Source: Aquilaria yunnanensis (Eukaryota; Streptophyta; Magnoliopsida; Malvales; Thymelaeaceae). Taken from it: 64,000 bases of DNA. This document shows, piece after piece, positions 21,791 through 33,739 of this stretch. The translations under genes and the position numbers were made by a program. The number at the start of each line of letters is the position of its first letter. Position 1 is the first letter of the stretch. The DNA is taken from assembly GCA_039654915.1 (NCBI GenBank), contig CM077600.1, positions 77,013,992-77,077,991 on the forward strand, written 5' to 3'. Under the pieces are notes generated by a model. It searched no databases and was not told the DNA's origin. It saw only the letters and a program-made list of their open reading frames with translations.

Positions 21791-24700
21791 GTCCTATTTC
21801 CCTATGATGATCCATTGCTAATTATGGCAAGGATCGGAAGCTGCGACGTCAAGAGAGTGCTGCTGGATGATGGTTCAAATGCAGATGTCCTGTTCATGCA
21901 CCTGCTGCCAAGTTTGGGTATATCGAGAAGTGACCTCAGGTCCGTCACTTCCCCTACGTTTGGAGTAGGACCATCCAAACTCCCTGTCCTTGGCTGGATT
22001 AATCTTCCCTTGATGTTATGAGGAACCTCGGCCAGTAACAAGGATGAGCTGTTTGCCTCAATAATAACAAGGTTCATCATCATTGATGTCCCTTTTTCGT
22101 ACAATGCCATCCTCGGAAAGAAAACACAATGAAACCTCCACATCCGCCCAGATGTGAAGTACCTAACGGTCACCTTTGCCACCAAGGATGGAGATGCTGA
22201 GATCTTCATCGACCAGGGGGAGGTGAGGAGAGTGTTCGTCAAGGCGAGGAAAGCCCCAATGACGAACTGCGTGCAGACTACGGAAACAAAGGACCTGTCC
22301 GCAGAAGAGTCGAAAGGAGAAGGAACAGAAGATCCTGAGAAAATAGAAACGGAAGAAATAGAGCTTGTCCTAGGCCGAAATACCCGAATAGGGAAAAAAT
22401 TGGCCGAAGGTGACAAGGAAAAGCTTGTATCTTTCCTACTAATGAATAAAGATATGTTTGCCTACTTGCCGAGAGACATGCCTGGGGTAGATCCTCGTAT
22501 AATATAGCATAGCCTCAAAGTAAGCCCAGAGGCGAAGCCCGTTGGCCAGAAAAAGCGAAGCCTCTCGGGACACAAAAACAACTTCATGAAAACCAAAGTC
22601 CAACACTTAATAGATGCGCGCGTAATCAGGGAGGTCAAGTACCCCGAATGGTTAAGCAAAGTGGTCATCGCTACAAAAGAGGGGAGCAACAAGCTCCGAA
22701 TGTGCATTGACTTCCGAAACTTAAATGACGCTGGCCCTAAAGATTCATACCCTCTCCCGCCAATAGACCAGTTGGTAGACTCAACTGCTGAGTACGGACT
22801 CTTGAGCTTCCTCGACGCCTTTAGCGGGTATCATCAAATCAGAATGGATCCCAAGGATGAGGAAAAAACCGCCTTCATCACCAAAGTCGGCATGTACTGC
22901 TATGTTAGAATGCCCTTCGGACTTAAAAATGTAGGAGCTACCTACTAGAGGCTGATGAACAAAGTCTTCAAAGCCCAAATAGGGAGAAACATGGAAGTCT
23001 ACATCGATGACATGGTAGTCAAAACCAAGCTGCCCGTCAGTCATATCGCAGATTTGGAGGAAACTTTCTACCAACTTAGGGCATTCGGAATACGCCTTAA
23101 TCTGGAAAAGTGCATCTTCGGCGTAAGTTCAGGCAAGTTCCTCAAATTTATGGTGTCAGAAAGAGGTATCGATGCCAACCCAGAAAAAGTCAAAAGCACT
23201 ACTCGGATTCCGAACTCCTGTCACAACAAAGGATGTCCAAAGACTCACGGGAAGAATAACGTCCCTTAGCAGATTCATTTCCAGGTATGGGGATCGCTGT
23301 CGAGCATTCTTCAAAGTCCTTACAAAGGCAGCAAAAAATGGTGGCAAGCTCGGAGGCGATGACCGTCCTTGGAACGATGAGTGCCAAAAACCCTGGGAAG
23401 AGCTCAAAGTCTATCTATCTCGCCTACCCACTCTTCAGCAACCATAAGAGGGAGAACCTTTTATATTGTACCTCGCAGTTACCAAAAAAGCACTAATTTC
23501 GGTTCTCATAAAAGAAGAGGGGGCGGAACAATGACCAGCATACTATGTGAACAAGTCCCTACATGGTGCCGAGGTCAGGTATCCCCTGCTTCAAAAGGAT
23601 ATTTATGCCTTGGTATTAGCAAGTAGGAGACTACGCCCGTACTTTCAGGCTCACCCCATTATTATCCGAAGTAACCTACCTCTTCGGGACGTCATGAAGA
23701 GAGTAGATCATTCGGGAAGACTTTCCAAGTGGTGCTTAGAGCTTGGCGAGTATGATATTACTTACGTGCCAAGGAAAGCAATAAAAGCTCAAGCTCTAGT
23801 AGACTTCATTGCTGAAGTGCCCATTGTCGAAGGAGAACAATTGGACCTCGACAAAGCTGAGCTAGAATGGACCTTGTTTATAGATGGGGCCTCCATTTCC
23901 GAACACCAAAGAGCTGGGGTAATCATTCATGGCCCCAAAGGCCTTGAAGTTATGAAATCCATCAAATTTGGGTTTAATGTCACCAACAATATGGTAGAAT
24001 ATGAAGCTCTCATAGCAGGGTTATGCCTGGCCAGAAAGATTGGTGTGAGAAATCTAAAAGCCCACAGTGACTCCCAATTGGTGGTGCGGCAGATGGCCAG
24101 GGACTATAGTGCAAAGGACCCAACTCTGGCGAAATATCACGAGTGCGTATCGAACCTCATCCAGGAGTTCGACACAGTACATATTGAAAATGTACCTCGC
24201 CGAGACAATGCCGAAGCGGACAGCTTGGCCAAATCAAAAAGGTTCACCGAAGTGTTAAGTCAACCGAGCATAGCGACGCTAACCATAACAACCTCGAGCC
24301 AAGGGTGGAAAGATCCTATAAAGAGGTATCTTGCAACTGAAGAGCTCCCCGAAGATCTTCACAAGGCACCGAAGGTGCGAAGGCGTTCCGGACGATATTT
24401 TCTAATTGGGGAAGAATTATACCGGCAAGGGTACGTGAATCCATTGCAAAGGTGTGTCAGTGAAGAGGACGCTAGGATGGTTCTCGAAGAGGTCCATGAG
24501 GGGGTTTGTGGTTCCCATATCGGAACTGACGCCTTGGCGGGAGTAATACTCCGCCAAGGATACTTCTGGCCTACCCTGAGAAAGGACGCAAGGCAGTTCG
24601 TCCTGAAATGCGGTAGTTGCCAGAGACACGCGAATATCCAGAGGATACCCTTGGAGATGGTAACTTCGGCTGACTATCCCTGGCCCTTCGCAGTTTGGGG

Positions 24701-24938
24701 CATAGACCTCATTGGGCCGCTCCCCACGGCGCCTGGAGGCGTGAAATTCTGCGTGGTAGCAGTAGACTATTTCTCCAAATGGGTGCGACTATCTCGGCAA
24801 AAGAAGTGCAGAAGTTCATGTGGAAGAACATCATATGCAGATTTGGCATACCGAGGGTGCTAGTAGCTGACAATGGATCCCAGTTCATAGACAAAGGATT
24901 CCAGGAATTTATCAGCGACCTTGGAATAAAGATAAAGC
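21740..24938 (+). pseudogene. pol: Tat B pol: protease, RT, two RNase H domains, partial integrase
   Basis: Protease-like VKRVLLDDGSNADVLF lies near 21850. Reverse transcriptase shows MCIDFRNLN (about 22700), FSGYHQIRM (about 22825), MPFGLKNVGATY (about 22910) and YIDD (about 23000). A first RNase H (KSLHGAEVRYPLLQK, about 23560) is followed by a second, archaeal-type RNase H (WTLFIDGAS, about 23870; EYEALIAGL; SDSQLVVRQM, about 24070). Dual RNase H is a hallmark of the Tat clade. Integrase has the zinc finger (CGSCQRH, about 24615), the first aspartate (GIDLIGPLP, about 24705) and the second (ADNGSQF, about 24870). It ends at ISDLGIKIK, before the catalytic glutamate, where aORF sequence begins. 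Stops occur at about 22020, 22130, 22507, 22946 and 23447, and there is a frameshift near 23195. Confidence 0.9.
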
Positions 24939-27071
24939 CCATGCAATATTACAAACTCCACCCCATCCTGAAGGGTGGGTTCTACTTCTTGCTTCCTCGG
25001 GGATCTGGGAGTAGGAAGTTCACGTTCATCTTCGGAATGAAGGACAGCTGGCGAGGGTGGTAGAAGAAGTTCTTCTTTCTGAAGGTCGATGAGCAGTGGA
25101 AGCATGTGCCGACCAAATGGGCTTCAGGGACTTTGGATATTGATGTAGTTGATCCCAGGAAGCTACTAACCTTAGAGCTAGAATCCCAATTTGAGGAGTT
25201 CGACAGCCTTATTCGAGCTGCCGCGGGCTGGGATCTCGAGGTCCCTCCACGTTCTTTATACCCCTTTCACATTAGATAGAATTTCATGACTGAAGAGGTC
25301 CTTCGGGAGTTGGTGGTAATCAAGGAACACATTACTAACCTGAACATGCCAAAGCCTCCTTTTGACGGGAAGAAGGCATGTTTTGTAATGCTTCTTCAGG
25401 GCGAACTCACGTACCTAGTTCTTGAAGAGAGTCAGTTTCTTTCCAGATTTTTTCATATATCTCCTTCTGTACTTACACTGATGTTCTTCTTTCTGCAGAG
25501 ATGGGTGACATGTCCGCTACATTTTACAAGTCTTTCTTCCTTAGTCAGGCCGAGAAGGGGGAGCAGCAGAGAAAGAAGTCGGCGCCGAAGAGGAAGAAGG
25601 CACCTAGGGGCCCATCTTTGGCACCGAAGTCGAAGAAAGTCAAGGAGGACTCCCTTCCTCCTTCATTCGAAGCTGATGTGGAGGTACAGGATCAAACTTC
25701 TGTTCACGCCGACCCCCCTTCGGAGCCGGCCATTTGCTCAACTTTACTAAGTCCCAATACTGCGGCGGAGACCTTAGGGACCTCGGTTAGGGTACTTTCA
25801 GCTGAGGAGCTTGAGGAGCGCCGAAAACGGAAAGGCAAGCATGTTCCTACTAAGGTCCTCGAGGTTAGTGACTCCAAGGGAGATCACGCCGAGCTTCAAC
25901 CAGGTTTGTCCCTTAGCGATTCTTATCTGAGTTTGGGAATTTTTGGTATTTTAGACCTTATAGATGAATGGCTAAGGGATAACGTGCTAATGGAACTTCG
26001 GCGTGATTTTGCAGAGGAGCAGGCACCTGCTCAGTGGTTGGTGGAGCACGCTCAAAAGAGGGCCCTTTGGGATACCAAGATTCTGAAGGATAAGGTACCA
26101 AGGGAGCCTTTCTGGACTTTCATGGAGGACATGGACTTGTTCTCCGAGGATAGCTAGGAAATGGCTCCTTAGATGACAAAGGCCGTCTTGGCAAACGCCA
26201 CTTTCCAATTCCCCATGGAGGACTATTCAAATGAGGAGGTCCTCGCTGCAATGATGAGTGAACATGCTGCCCAAGTAAGTTTTTGAACATTTTGTGACTT
26301 AGCAAAATTTCCTAACTTTTTGCCCATTTCTGATCCTCATTCTGGTTTTCCTTTTGTAGCTTTTAGCATATAATAAATACTTCAGAGAGCTTGGGCAGCC
26401 AAACAGTCTTCGGTTTAAGGTTGGTCGGAGGAGTACTTGGCAAAGGCCAAGGAACTCTTTGCCAGTTCTATCGTCAAGTACGGTGACCTTAACAAAATAG
26501 CCAAGGAAGAATGACCAACCTACAGGAAGCGTTTCTGACGAGTCAGGGGGAGCTCATTCAGGACTTTTTGTCGAAGGTGTCAGACCTCAGTTCAAAGGTG
26601 ATATCTTTGAACTTGGTGAATGAGGCTTTCCAAAGGGAGAAGGAGGATGGAGTTGCTGACCTTACAAAGGCATTAGCTCTTAACTCTGAGCTTCAGGCTG
26701 AGGTCAACAAGCTAAAGAAGGAGAAGAAGAAAAGGAAGAAGTTGGAGAGGGAGGTTGTGGTCCTTAATAATGAACTGGAGGACTTGCATGTGGAGAAGAA
26801 TAAATCTGACCAGGCAACTAAGTCCTCTTAGCAGGACGGTTTTTGCCTGGCCTGTCACCAAGTTCTGTCCAAATTTCTCAACCTCGACCTTTCTTTTCTA
26901 GTGGCCGTGGACATCCCCAAAGGACCATCTTGGGAGTGGTCATGGGTAGGGTTCCTCAATCTCCCAGCTAATCCACCTTCGGGCCCAATAGTTGCTGCCA
27001 AAAAAGATGACTCCGAAGGTGAAGTAGCTGAAAATGCCAAGGAGCCAGCAGGTGTCGAGGACCACGAATAG
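24939..27071 (+). pseudogene. Antisense aORF (putative gypsy-type transposon protein), N-terminus lost; likely element A
   Basis: Begins in the middle of the protein at MQYYKLHPILKGGFYFLLPR, the conserved part of the plant 'putative gypsy type transposon' family; about 120 N-terminal residues seen in the copy at 46628 are absent. It continues through VPPRSLYPFHIR (about 25260), a likely intron ending in TTTCTGCAG before ATGGGTGACATG (25501), a basic KRKKAPRG stretch, LDLIDEWLRDNVLMELRRDF (about 25950), a likely intron 26275-26360 (GTAAGT ... TTTGTAG), then a lysine/glutamate-rich coiled coil (about 26600-26800) and a conserved LSFLVAVDIPKG end. The stop is at 27069-27071. Several internal stops. 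Function of the family is unknown. It lies antisense to the gag-pol of its element (27837-30480, minus) and converges on it. Confidence 0.82.
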
Positions 27072-27836
27072 GCTTACTTTTACTTATTTCCCTTGTAATT
27101 TGCTCCCTTTGTACTTTGTAACAAAATTTCAATGAAACTTCTTTCTTCAAAATTTTGGCTAAGTTCCTTATTGAACTATCTTCGGCATCGAAGGGTGTCG
27201 CGACCATGTTCGGTCATCATCCTTTGGAAAAAGACCATCTTCTGTGAAACTTAACACATGTAAAATTAGTTATGTCCCTTTTTCGCCAACCACGTTCGGT
27301 TAACATTTTTCAGGAAAAGTGACCCTTTGGACATATCCACGTTTGGACCACTTCATCCTTGAAAATTTTTCTAAGTTCTTCACTTATGCAATTCAGGAAA
27401 CAGCTACTTTTGGCTTTCCTCCTTTGGGTATGACCATGTTTGGTCACATGAAATGTTCTCCTTTAGAAATCATGTTCAGTTGACAAAAATATTCACCTTC
27501 AGATATAACAATCTACGGTTATGCCTCTTTGGTGTTTTTGCACAACTTTCTTCTTGAAAATTGTTCTAAGTGTGCAAATTTACTGAGGCACTTTTATAAA
27601 ATGACCATCTTTGGTTGTCATCCATCGGAGGCAACCATGTTCGGTTTTCCCCCTCGGAAGCGAAGATGTTTCATTTTCTCCTTCGGAGACTAACATGTTC
27701 GGTCATTATGACTTCGGCAAAAATGTATAATCTTGCATGTAGGCATTTTCAGGAAAAGCTTGGTTCAATTTTTACACTATGTTCAGTCAGTTACCCTCGG
27801 TGAGAATTGTACAATTTTTCCTTAGAAAGAAAATTT
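27072..27836. repeat. Spacer between convergent aORF and pol, degenerate tandem repeats
   Basis: About 10 degenerate copies of a motif close to ACCATGTTCGGTTNTC, spaced roughly 45-70 bp, alternate with TTTTCTAAGT-type pieces (for example near 27205, 27290, 27428, 27600, 27640 and 27690). There is no coding sequence. The equivalent spacers at 35531-35912 and 49123-49658 carry fewer copies. The ORF at 27615-27803 is a by-product of the repeats. Confidence 0.75.
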
Positions 27837-30480
27837 CTAAGTGTAGAATTTTTTTAAGAAATCTGAATGCCATTTATTTTTCAATTCTCCACCTTCGTTG
27901 TCACCGAGCTTGTAGACTCCTACCGAACTCCATCGAGGACCAAATAAGGTCCATCCTAGTTCGCCCAAAGTACTCTGTGAGATGGTCTTTGGGCTTTAAA
28001 TTTGGCTTTTCGGAGGATAAGGTCCCCCTTCTTGATTCCTTTTTGCTTGACATACAGGTTGGTAGCGACGGCTACTCTCTGCTGGAAAGCTTTTCTTCTG
28101 AGTTGGGGTATCTCTCTGTGCTCGTCAATGAGGTCCAACTTGGTTCTCAAACTGAGGTTGTTCCCTTCTTCGTCGAACACTTATATCCTAACCGATGGTT
28201 GTACGACCTCGATAGGGATAATGGCCTCTGAGCCGAAGACGAGTGAAAAGGGCGTTTTACCTATGGCTCTTCTAGGGGTTGTTCGATAGCTCCATAGGAC
28301 ACTTGGAAGCTCTCTTGGCCATCTTCCCTTTGATTTCTTCAACCTTTTCTTCAGGCCATCCTTTATTGTTCTATTGGACACTTCAACTTGTCCATTGCTC
28401 TGAGGGTGGGCCACTGGGGCAAAGTGCAACTTTGTCCCGGGGTTGACTATGAATTCCTGGAAACCTTTATCGGTCAACTGGGAACCATTATCAGCTACTA
28501 TCACCCTCAGTATGCCGAATCTGCATATGATGTTCTTCCAGACAAATCTCTGTATGTCCTTCGCCGAGATTGCGGTTAAAGGCTCTGCCTCGATCCACTT
28601 GGTGAAATAATCTACTGTGACTACATAGAACTTCACTCCTCTTGGAGATGTTGGGAGAGGTCCAATAAGGTCAATACCCCAAATGGTGAAGGGACAAGGG
28701 TAATTTGCCTAAGTTATCATTTCCGAGGGTAGTCTCTGGACAGGAGCGTGTCTTTGGCAGTTCTCGCATTTATGGATGAACTGCCTCGTGTCCTTCCTCA
28801 AGGTAGGCCAGAAGTATCCTTGGCGGAGTAGTACTCCGGCTAGGGCGTCAGTTCCTATGTGAGAACTGCAAGCCCCCTTATGGACTTTTTTCAGGACAGC
28901 TTCAATGTCCTCTTTGCTGACACACCTTTGTAATGGACTTGCGTAGCCTTATGAGTACAATTCTTTCCTAATCAGGAAGTATATTACTGAGAATTTTCAC
29001 TCTCTCACGGGTTTAAGAGAATCTTCAATAAGTTCTGAAGTTATGAGGTATTTCTTGATGGGATCTTTCCACCCTCTTCCCGAGGTTGTTACGCACAATA
29101 TCTTTATGCTTGGCTGATATAATACTTCGGTGGACTTCTTTGATTTGGCCAAAGTATCTGCTTCCACATTATCTCGATGAGGTACATTTTCTATATGTAC
29201 TGTGTAGAACTCTTGGATGATCTTTTTGACAAGGTCATGGTACTTTGCCAAGGTTGGGTTCTTTGCACCATAGTCTCCCCCCATCTGTTGGACTACTAGC
29301 TGAGAATCATTGTGGACCTTCAGATTTCTCACACAAGCTTCTTTTGCCAGCTGTAAGCCTGCTTTGAGGGTATCATATTTGGCGACGTTGTTGGTGACGT
29401 TGAGTCCGAATTTGATGGCCTTCATGGCTTCCATACCTTCAGGACCGCAGAGGATTACTCCAGCTCCTTGATGTTCAGAAGAGGCTCCATCAAAAACCAG
29501 TGTCCACTCAGGTTCATCCTTTCTGAGGTCTTCAGGGGTATTCTCGGCTTTTGGCACTTTGGCGATGAAGTTTGCCAGTGCTTGGGCCTTTATTGCCATT
29601 CTTGGCTCGTAAATGATGTCGTACTCACTGAGCTCAATACACCACTTTGATAATCTTCCTGAGTGATCTACCCTCCTCATGACATCCCAAAGAGGTAGGT
29701 TACTTCGGACAGTAAAAGGGTGTCCTTGGAAGTATGGTCGCAACCTCCTACTTGCCAATACTAAGGCATAGATGGACTTTTGTAGAAAAGGGTACCTAAC
29801 TTCGGCACCGGGTAGGGACTTACTCACATAGTATACCGGCCATTGCCTTCCTGCCTCTTCCTTTACAAGCACTGACCTCACCCCTTTTTTGCTAATAATG
29901 AGGTAAAGGATGAGAGGTTCTCTTTCCCTCGGCTACCGAAGTGTCGGCAGATGGGTTAGGTAGCTTTTGAGCTCATCCCAAGCCTTTTGGCAGTCTTTGG
30001 TCCAAGGATGTTCCCCGGAGCCGAAGGTACCATCATTTTTTGCTGCTTTGGTGAGCACTTTGAAGAACGGTCGACACTAATCCCCATATCTAGAGATGAA
30101 TCTACTAAGGGAAGTGATTCTCCTAGTCAGCCTTTGCACATCCTTGGTTGGTGTGTGAGTTTGGAATCCTAGCAGGGCCTTAACTTTTTCTGGGTTGGCA
30201 TCGATACCTTTTTTCGATACCATGAATCCAAGGAACTTGCCAACCTTTACCCCAAACACACACTTCTCAAGGTTGAGACGGATTCCAAATTCCCAAAGTC
30301 GGTGGAATGTTTCCTTTAAGTGTAAGATATGACTACTAGGGAGTCTACTCTTAACAATCATATCATCAACATATACTTCCAAAATCCTCCCGATTTGGGT
30401 GTTAAACACCCTGTTCATTAGCCTTTGGTACGTGGCCCCTGCATTCTTTAGACCGAAGAGCATTCTGACATAGCAGTAGC
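27837..30480 (-). pseudogene. pol: Tat pol 3' part (RT end, two RNase H, integrase), likely element A
   Basis: Read on the minus strand: the end of the RT palm (MLFGLKNAGATYQRL, about 30460; VYVDDMIV, about 30375), thumb, first RNase H (KSLPGAEVRYPFLQK, about 29810), second archaeal-type RNase H (WTLVFDGAS, about 29500; NDSQLVVQQM, about 29305), integrase zinc finger with decayed ligands (about 28760), core (VTVDYFTKW, about 28615; DNGSQL, about 28490; PQSNGQVEVSN about 28400) and the C-terminal module ending KNKWHSDFLKKFYT and a stop at 27837. The 5' side stops abruptly at about 30480, where LTR-S sequence begins. Stops near 28980, 28710 and 29935 show it is dead. Confidence 0.88.
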
Positions 30481-32500
30481 CAAATTTGCAGTGTCATATC
30501 TTTGGCTACAGGGATCCAAATTCATATATTCCAGGTCCCAGTTTAACCTCTAGATGTTACCTAGGTGTGGTCAAACTTTCATACCAAGATTCTTTCTACA
30601 CAGGGAGATATAAAACTTTAACTCCAGAGTCAAAATTCTGGTCACTTTATGACCATTTTGCCCATACAAAATTTCATAAGTGTGCAAACACTTCATTCAC
30701 AAGGGGAAAGCCCTCCAAAGCTATACCATATATGTCCATTACACATATGAATTACATTCTCTTTCATCTAGAAACTTTATGTGACCAAAACAGAATTTAC
30801 AAATAAGCAGCCTATCATTCACACTTAGTCAGCTTTGCACCTCATCACTTAGATAGGCAAAACATTACTCAAATGTTCACCACTTGTCTCATCTTACATA
30901 AACTACATGTACATGCATACGTGCACTACATAATGTTCTTAACTCAGCTAAATATGCACCCTAAGTTACAGGAATACCTGAGACACATTGGACTCCAGAA
31001 AGAGGATGCTGGACAGCTGCTGCACAACACAATAAGTACCACCATTAAAAATACCAAATGTGCTCCTAAAATCACCAAAACTTCCAGATCATAACTAGAC
31101 ATATGGAAGTTCATATACCTAAAATTTCAGATCAAAAATCAAACCACAAAGGTTAGTTTGAAGGTGATCTTTCTGTTGGACCTGAAATGACAGAATTGAG
31201 GGGAGTAAGTTTCATTGGGAAACTTAGTAAGGGTAGCACTTGGTTTCTTAAGGTAATGTGATCCTCATTAAAACCTGCATCCAAAGAGACTAAAACACAA
31301 AAACCACAATGCATATATACAAGATATACCAACCAAATGTGGTAGCCTTTCACAACCAACAAACACATGAAATGCAACAGCAACAATAACCATAGATTAG
31401 TCCATAAAACATGTAATAAACATAACCAAATCACTATGGAAGCCCTCCTCAAGCTAATGCTTGGTCTTAGGAGGATTTTAACACTAGTTAGTACTAACTT
31501 TTGGGCTCTAGGAACCCACAAATTTGCTGCCATCACTGTGCACTTCACACTAGGTCACAAAACCTTCAATAAGTGGACTCCCCTCACTAAGCTTGGTTCA
31601 TCAAGCTCATGGCTCTCTTCCAAGCTTAGCCCTAGCTCCATGGTTACTTGAAAATACAGGAAAAAACCCATGAGAGCAAGAGAACCCTTACCAAAGTGGG
31701 TAGGCTGAAAATCAATCTTGATCCTTGAAGTATCCAAGCAGTAGCTCTAGTTTGCTCCCAATTGCTTCTTGTCGCCTTCAATTTCAGTCAATTTCAAGTT
31801 TGAAGGTGTGGTGGCTATGGAGGAAGTGTGGCTATGTTCTTGGGTTGGAGGAGGATGAAAATGAGAGAGGGATAAGTGATTTGGCCACTTAAATGGCCTT
31901 AAATGAGCTTAAGGGCACAAAACACACTTGACAAGCTTAACCATGCTTTATGTCATTTTCCTTCTCACTAATTATGCTTTCTTTGTCTTAAACTCATTGG
32001 TACACATGTGCCCAAAATTTTTGATTAATTATCAAGTCTTGGCTGCCTCCCCCATAGTGGGATAATCCCATAATTCCACCCTTAGACTTAAGTCAAAAGC
32101 TTGAACACCTTAAGGTTTACACTAGGATATTTAGGTCCTTATTGCCTTTAGTGTTTCCTTTGTCCAAACTTGTCTTCCATGAGTAATTTGGTCCTCTAAT
32201 AGCACTTTCATACCATTCATATCCTTCCCATATCTCTCCAAGTCTCTTTTTTGAGAGTTTTGCAATTGAGTACCCAAATTTCCAAAATCTTACAAAAAAG
32301 TCTATAGGTTGCTTGACAAAGAAGCAATCCTTAAGGCTTTTATTGGGGGCCAAGTTACCAACTTGGAACAATTTTAAGGAGGTATTGGTCATGCCTTTTA
32401 CCCCCCACACTTTAATCACTATGGTAAGAATTACGCAATATAATGGTTTTTAGCCCTTATGACACATTTGTAATTCTCCCATTTTTGTGAGGTGGTAACA
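30478..32500 (-). mobile_element. LTR-S copy 1: first about 2.0 kb of a long LTR, minus orientation
   Basis: Reverse complement of the first about 2.0 kb of the complete LTR-S at 53296-55778. The intact end is at 32500 (TGTTACCACCTCAC on the minus strand). The other end is lost at about 30478-30487, joined to Tat pol within AGCCAA, which both sequences share. No protein domain. It contains a clear splice-donor-like GGTAAGGGTTC (minus, about 31685-31700). The ORFs at 30486-30806 and 31153-31548 match no family I know. Confidence 0.8.
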
Positions 32501-32764
32501 CTTTTACCCTAGTTTTGGCCTATAAATAGGCACATATTATGGGTGAAAAACACAGCCTTTATTCAAAATAATATTGCTACTTTGGAGAGAAATTCTCTTT
32601 GGTTCTTTGAGGACTACCTTGTTGCACAAGTTACTTGTGTTCTTGGTTTTCTTATACTTATTATTTCTAATCACAGGTTGATTAGTGGTGGGGGTTTGAA
32701 ATCCAGTCTCTTTGATGTCTTGTGCAGCTTGAAAAACATCTTGGGCACGTTTCATGGTCTTTCT
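32501..32764 (+). other. Unassigned promoter-like segment
   Basis: Holds TATA-like CCTATAAATAGG at about 32519-32530, followed by 240 bp without coding signal, between the LTR-S end (32500) and Tat gag sequence (from about 32765). It looks like the U3/R part of another LTR or a foreign promoter. It occurs only once in this window, so I cannot assign it. Confidence 0.4.
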
Positions 32765-33739
32765 ACCATTGTGGTTCGCATCAAATAGTCACGAACCTTG
32801 GTATCAATTTGAGGGAGGAGGCAGACCTCAAAAATACAAGGGAAAAAAGCTAGTGACATTCACCTCAACACTTCAAGGATGAATATCCTTATCACCTTGG
32901 AAAGGTAGGGAACTTTAATCAAATGTTGGAAGGCCATGACCTCATATAACAAAAGGAACATGAAGAAGTACTGCCAATTTCACTGAGATCACAGGCATAA
33001 CATCAAGGATTGTTTCCAATTAAGGAAGTACATCGAGCCCCTAATTAAACAAGGGCAACTTCAGTGATACTTACAAATGCCATCGCTGAAGGCCCAGAAA
33101 AAAATGGACGATGAAAGAAAACCAGAAGATGAGGAGTATGACTCCGATAGGCTCTAAACCAACCGAAGCCCTAGAAAGCACACCCTGCCTTTGACTGGGG
33201 TTATCCAAACCATAACCGCTGGACTGCCCTTTGCCAAAAGAAAGAGGAAAGTGAGGGAGATTGCAGTAACAAAGTTTGACAACCTGATAAACAAGCTAAC
33301 CCGAAGTGATGGGTCAGTTGTGAAGTTCCCACATGATAATCCTCTCCTAATCATGGCAAGGATTGGAGGTTAGGATGTGAAGAGGGTGCCCATTGATGAC
33401 GGATCTAATGTTGACATCTTGTTCACCCACCTATTGCCAACCTGGCAATTGCTGAGGGTGATCTTAAACCTGTGACCTCACCTTCCTTTGGCATTGGTCC
33501 CTCAGAACTCTTAGTCCTCAGCTGGATTGATCTACCCCTGATGCTAAGGGGTAGATCGGTCAACACCAAGGAAGAACTCTTTGCTTGCACGATGACATGG
33601 TTCATCTTAATAGATGTCCTATCTTCATACAATGCCATCCTCGAAAGACAGACATAGGGCAACCTTCACCTTCAACCAGATGTGAAATACCTGACTGTCA
33701 CGCTCGAGGTGAATGACGGTGATGCAAAAATACTAATTG
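32765..33739 (+). pseudogene. Tat gag C-terminus and protease, likely element F
   Basis: Diverged plus-strand reading. First the gag linker before the zinc finger (GGGRPQKYKGKK, about 32815; HLNTSRMNILITLER, about 32860), then a zinc-finger-like YCQFH ... HNIKDCF (about 32975), PLLIMARIGG (about 33345), protease-like VPIDDGSNVDILFTHLLP (about 33390) with a frameshift just after, and SPSFGIGPSELLVLSWIDLP (about 33480). It ends in VKYLTVTLEVNDGDAKILI at 33739, where LTR-S copy 2 begins. Stops near 32910, 33070, 33160, 33373 and 33656. Confidence 0.8.

Noticed and set aside
32796..32812. Primer-binding-site-like CCTTGGTATCAA after the promoter-like segment
   Set aside because: It aligns with the Tat gag reading before the zinc finger (QPQYPTDG in other copies), so it is coding sequence. 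No LTR end stands before it.
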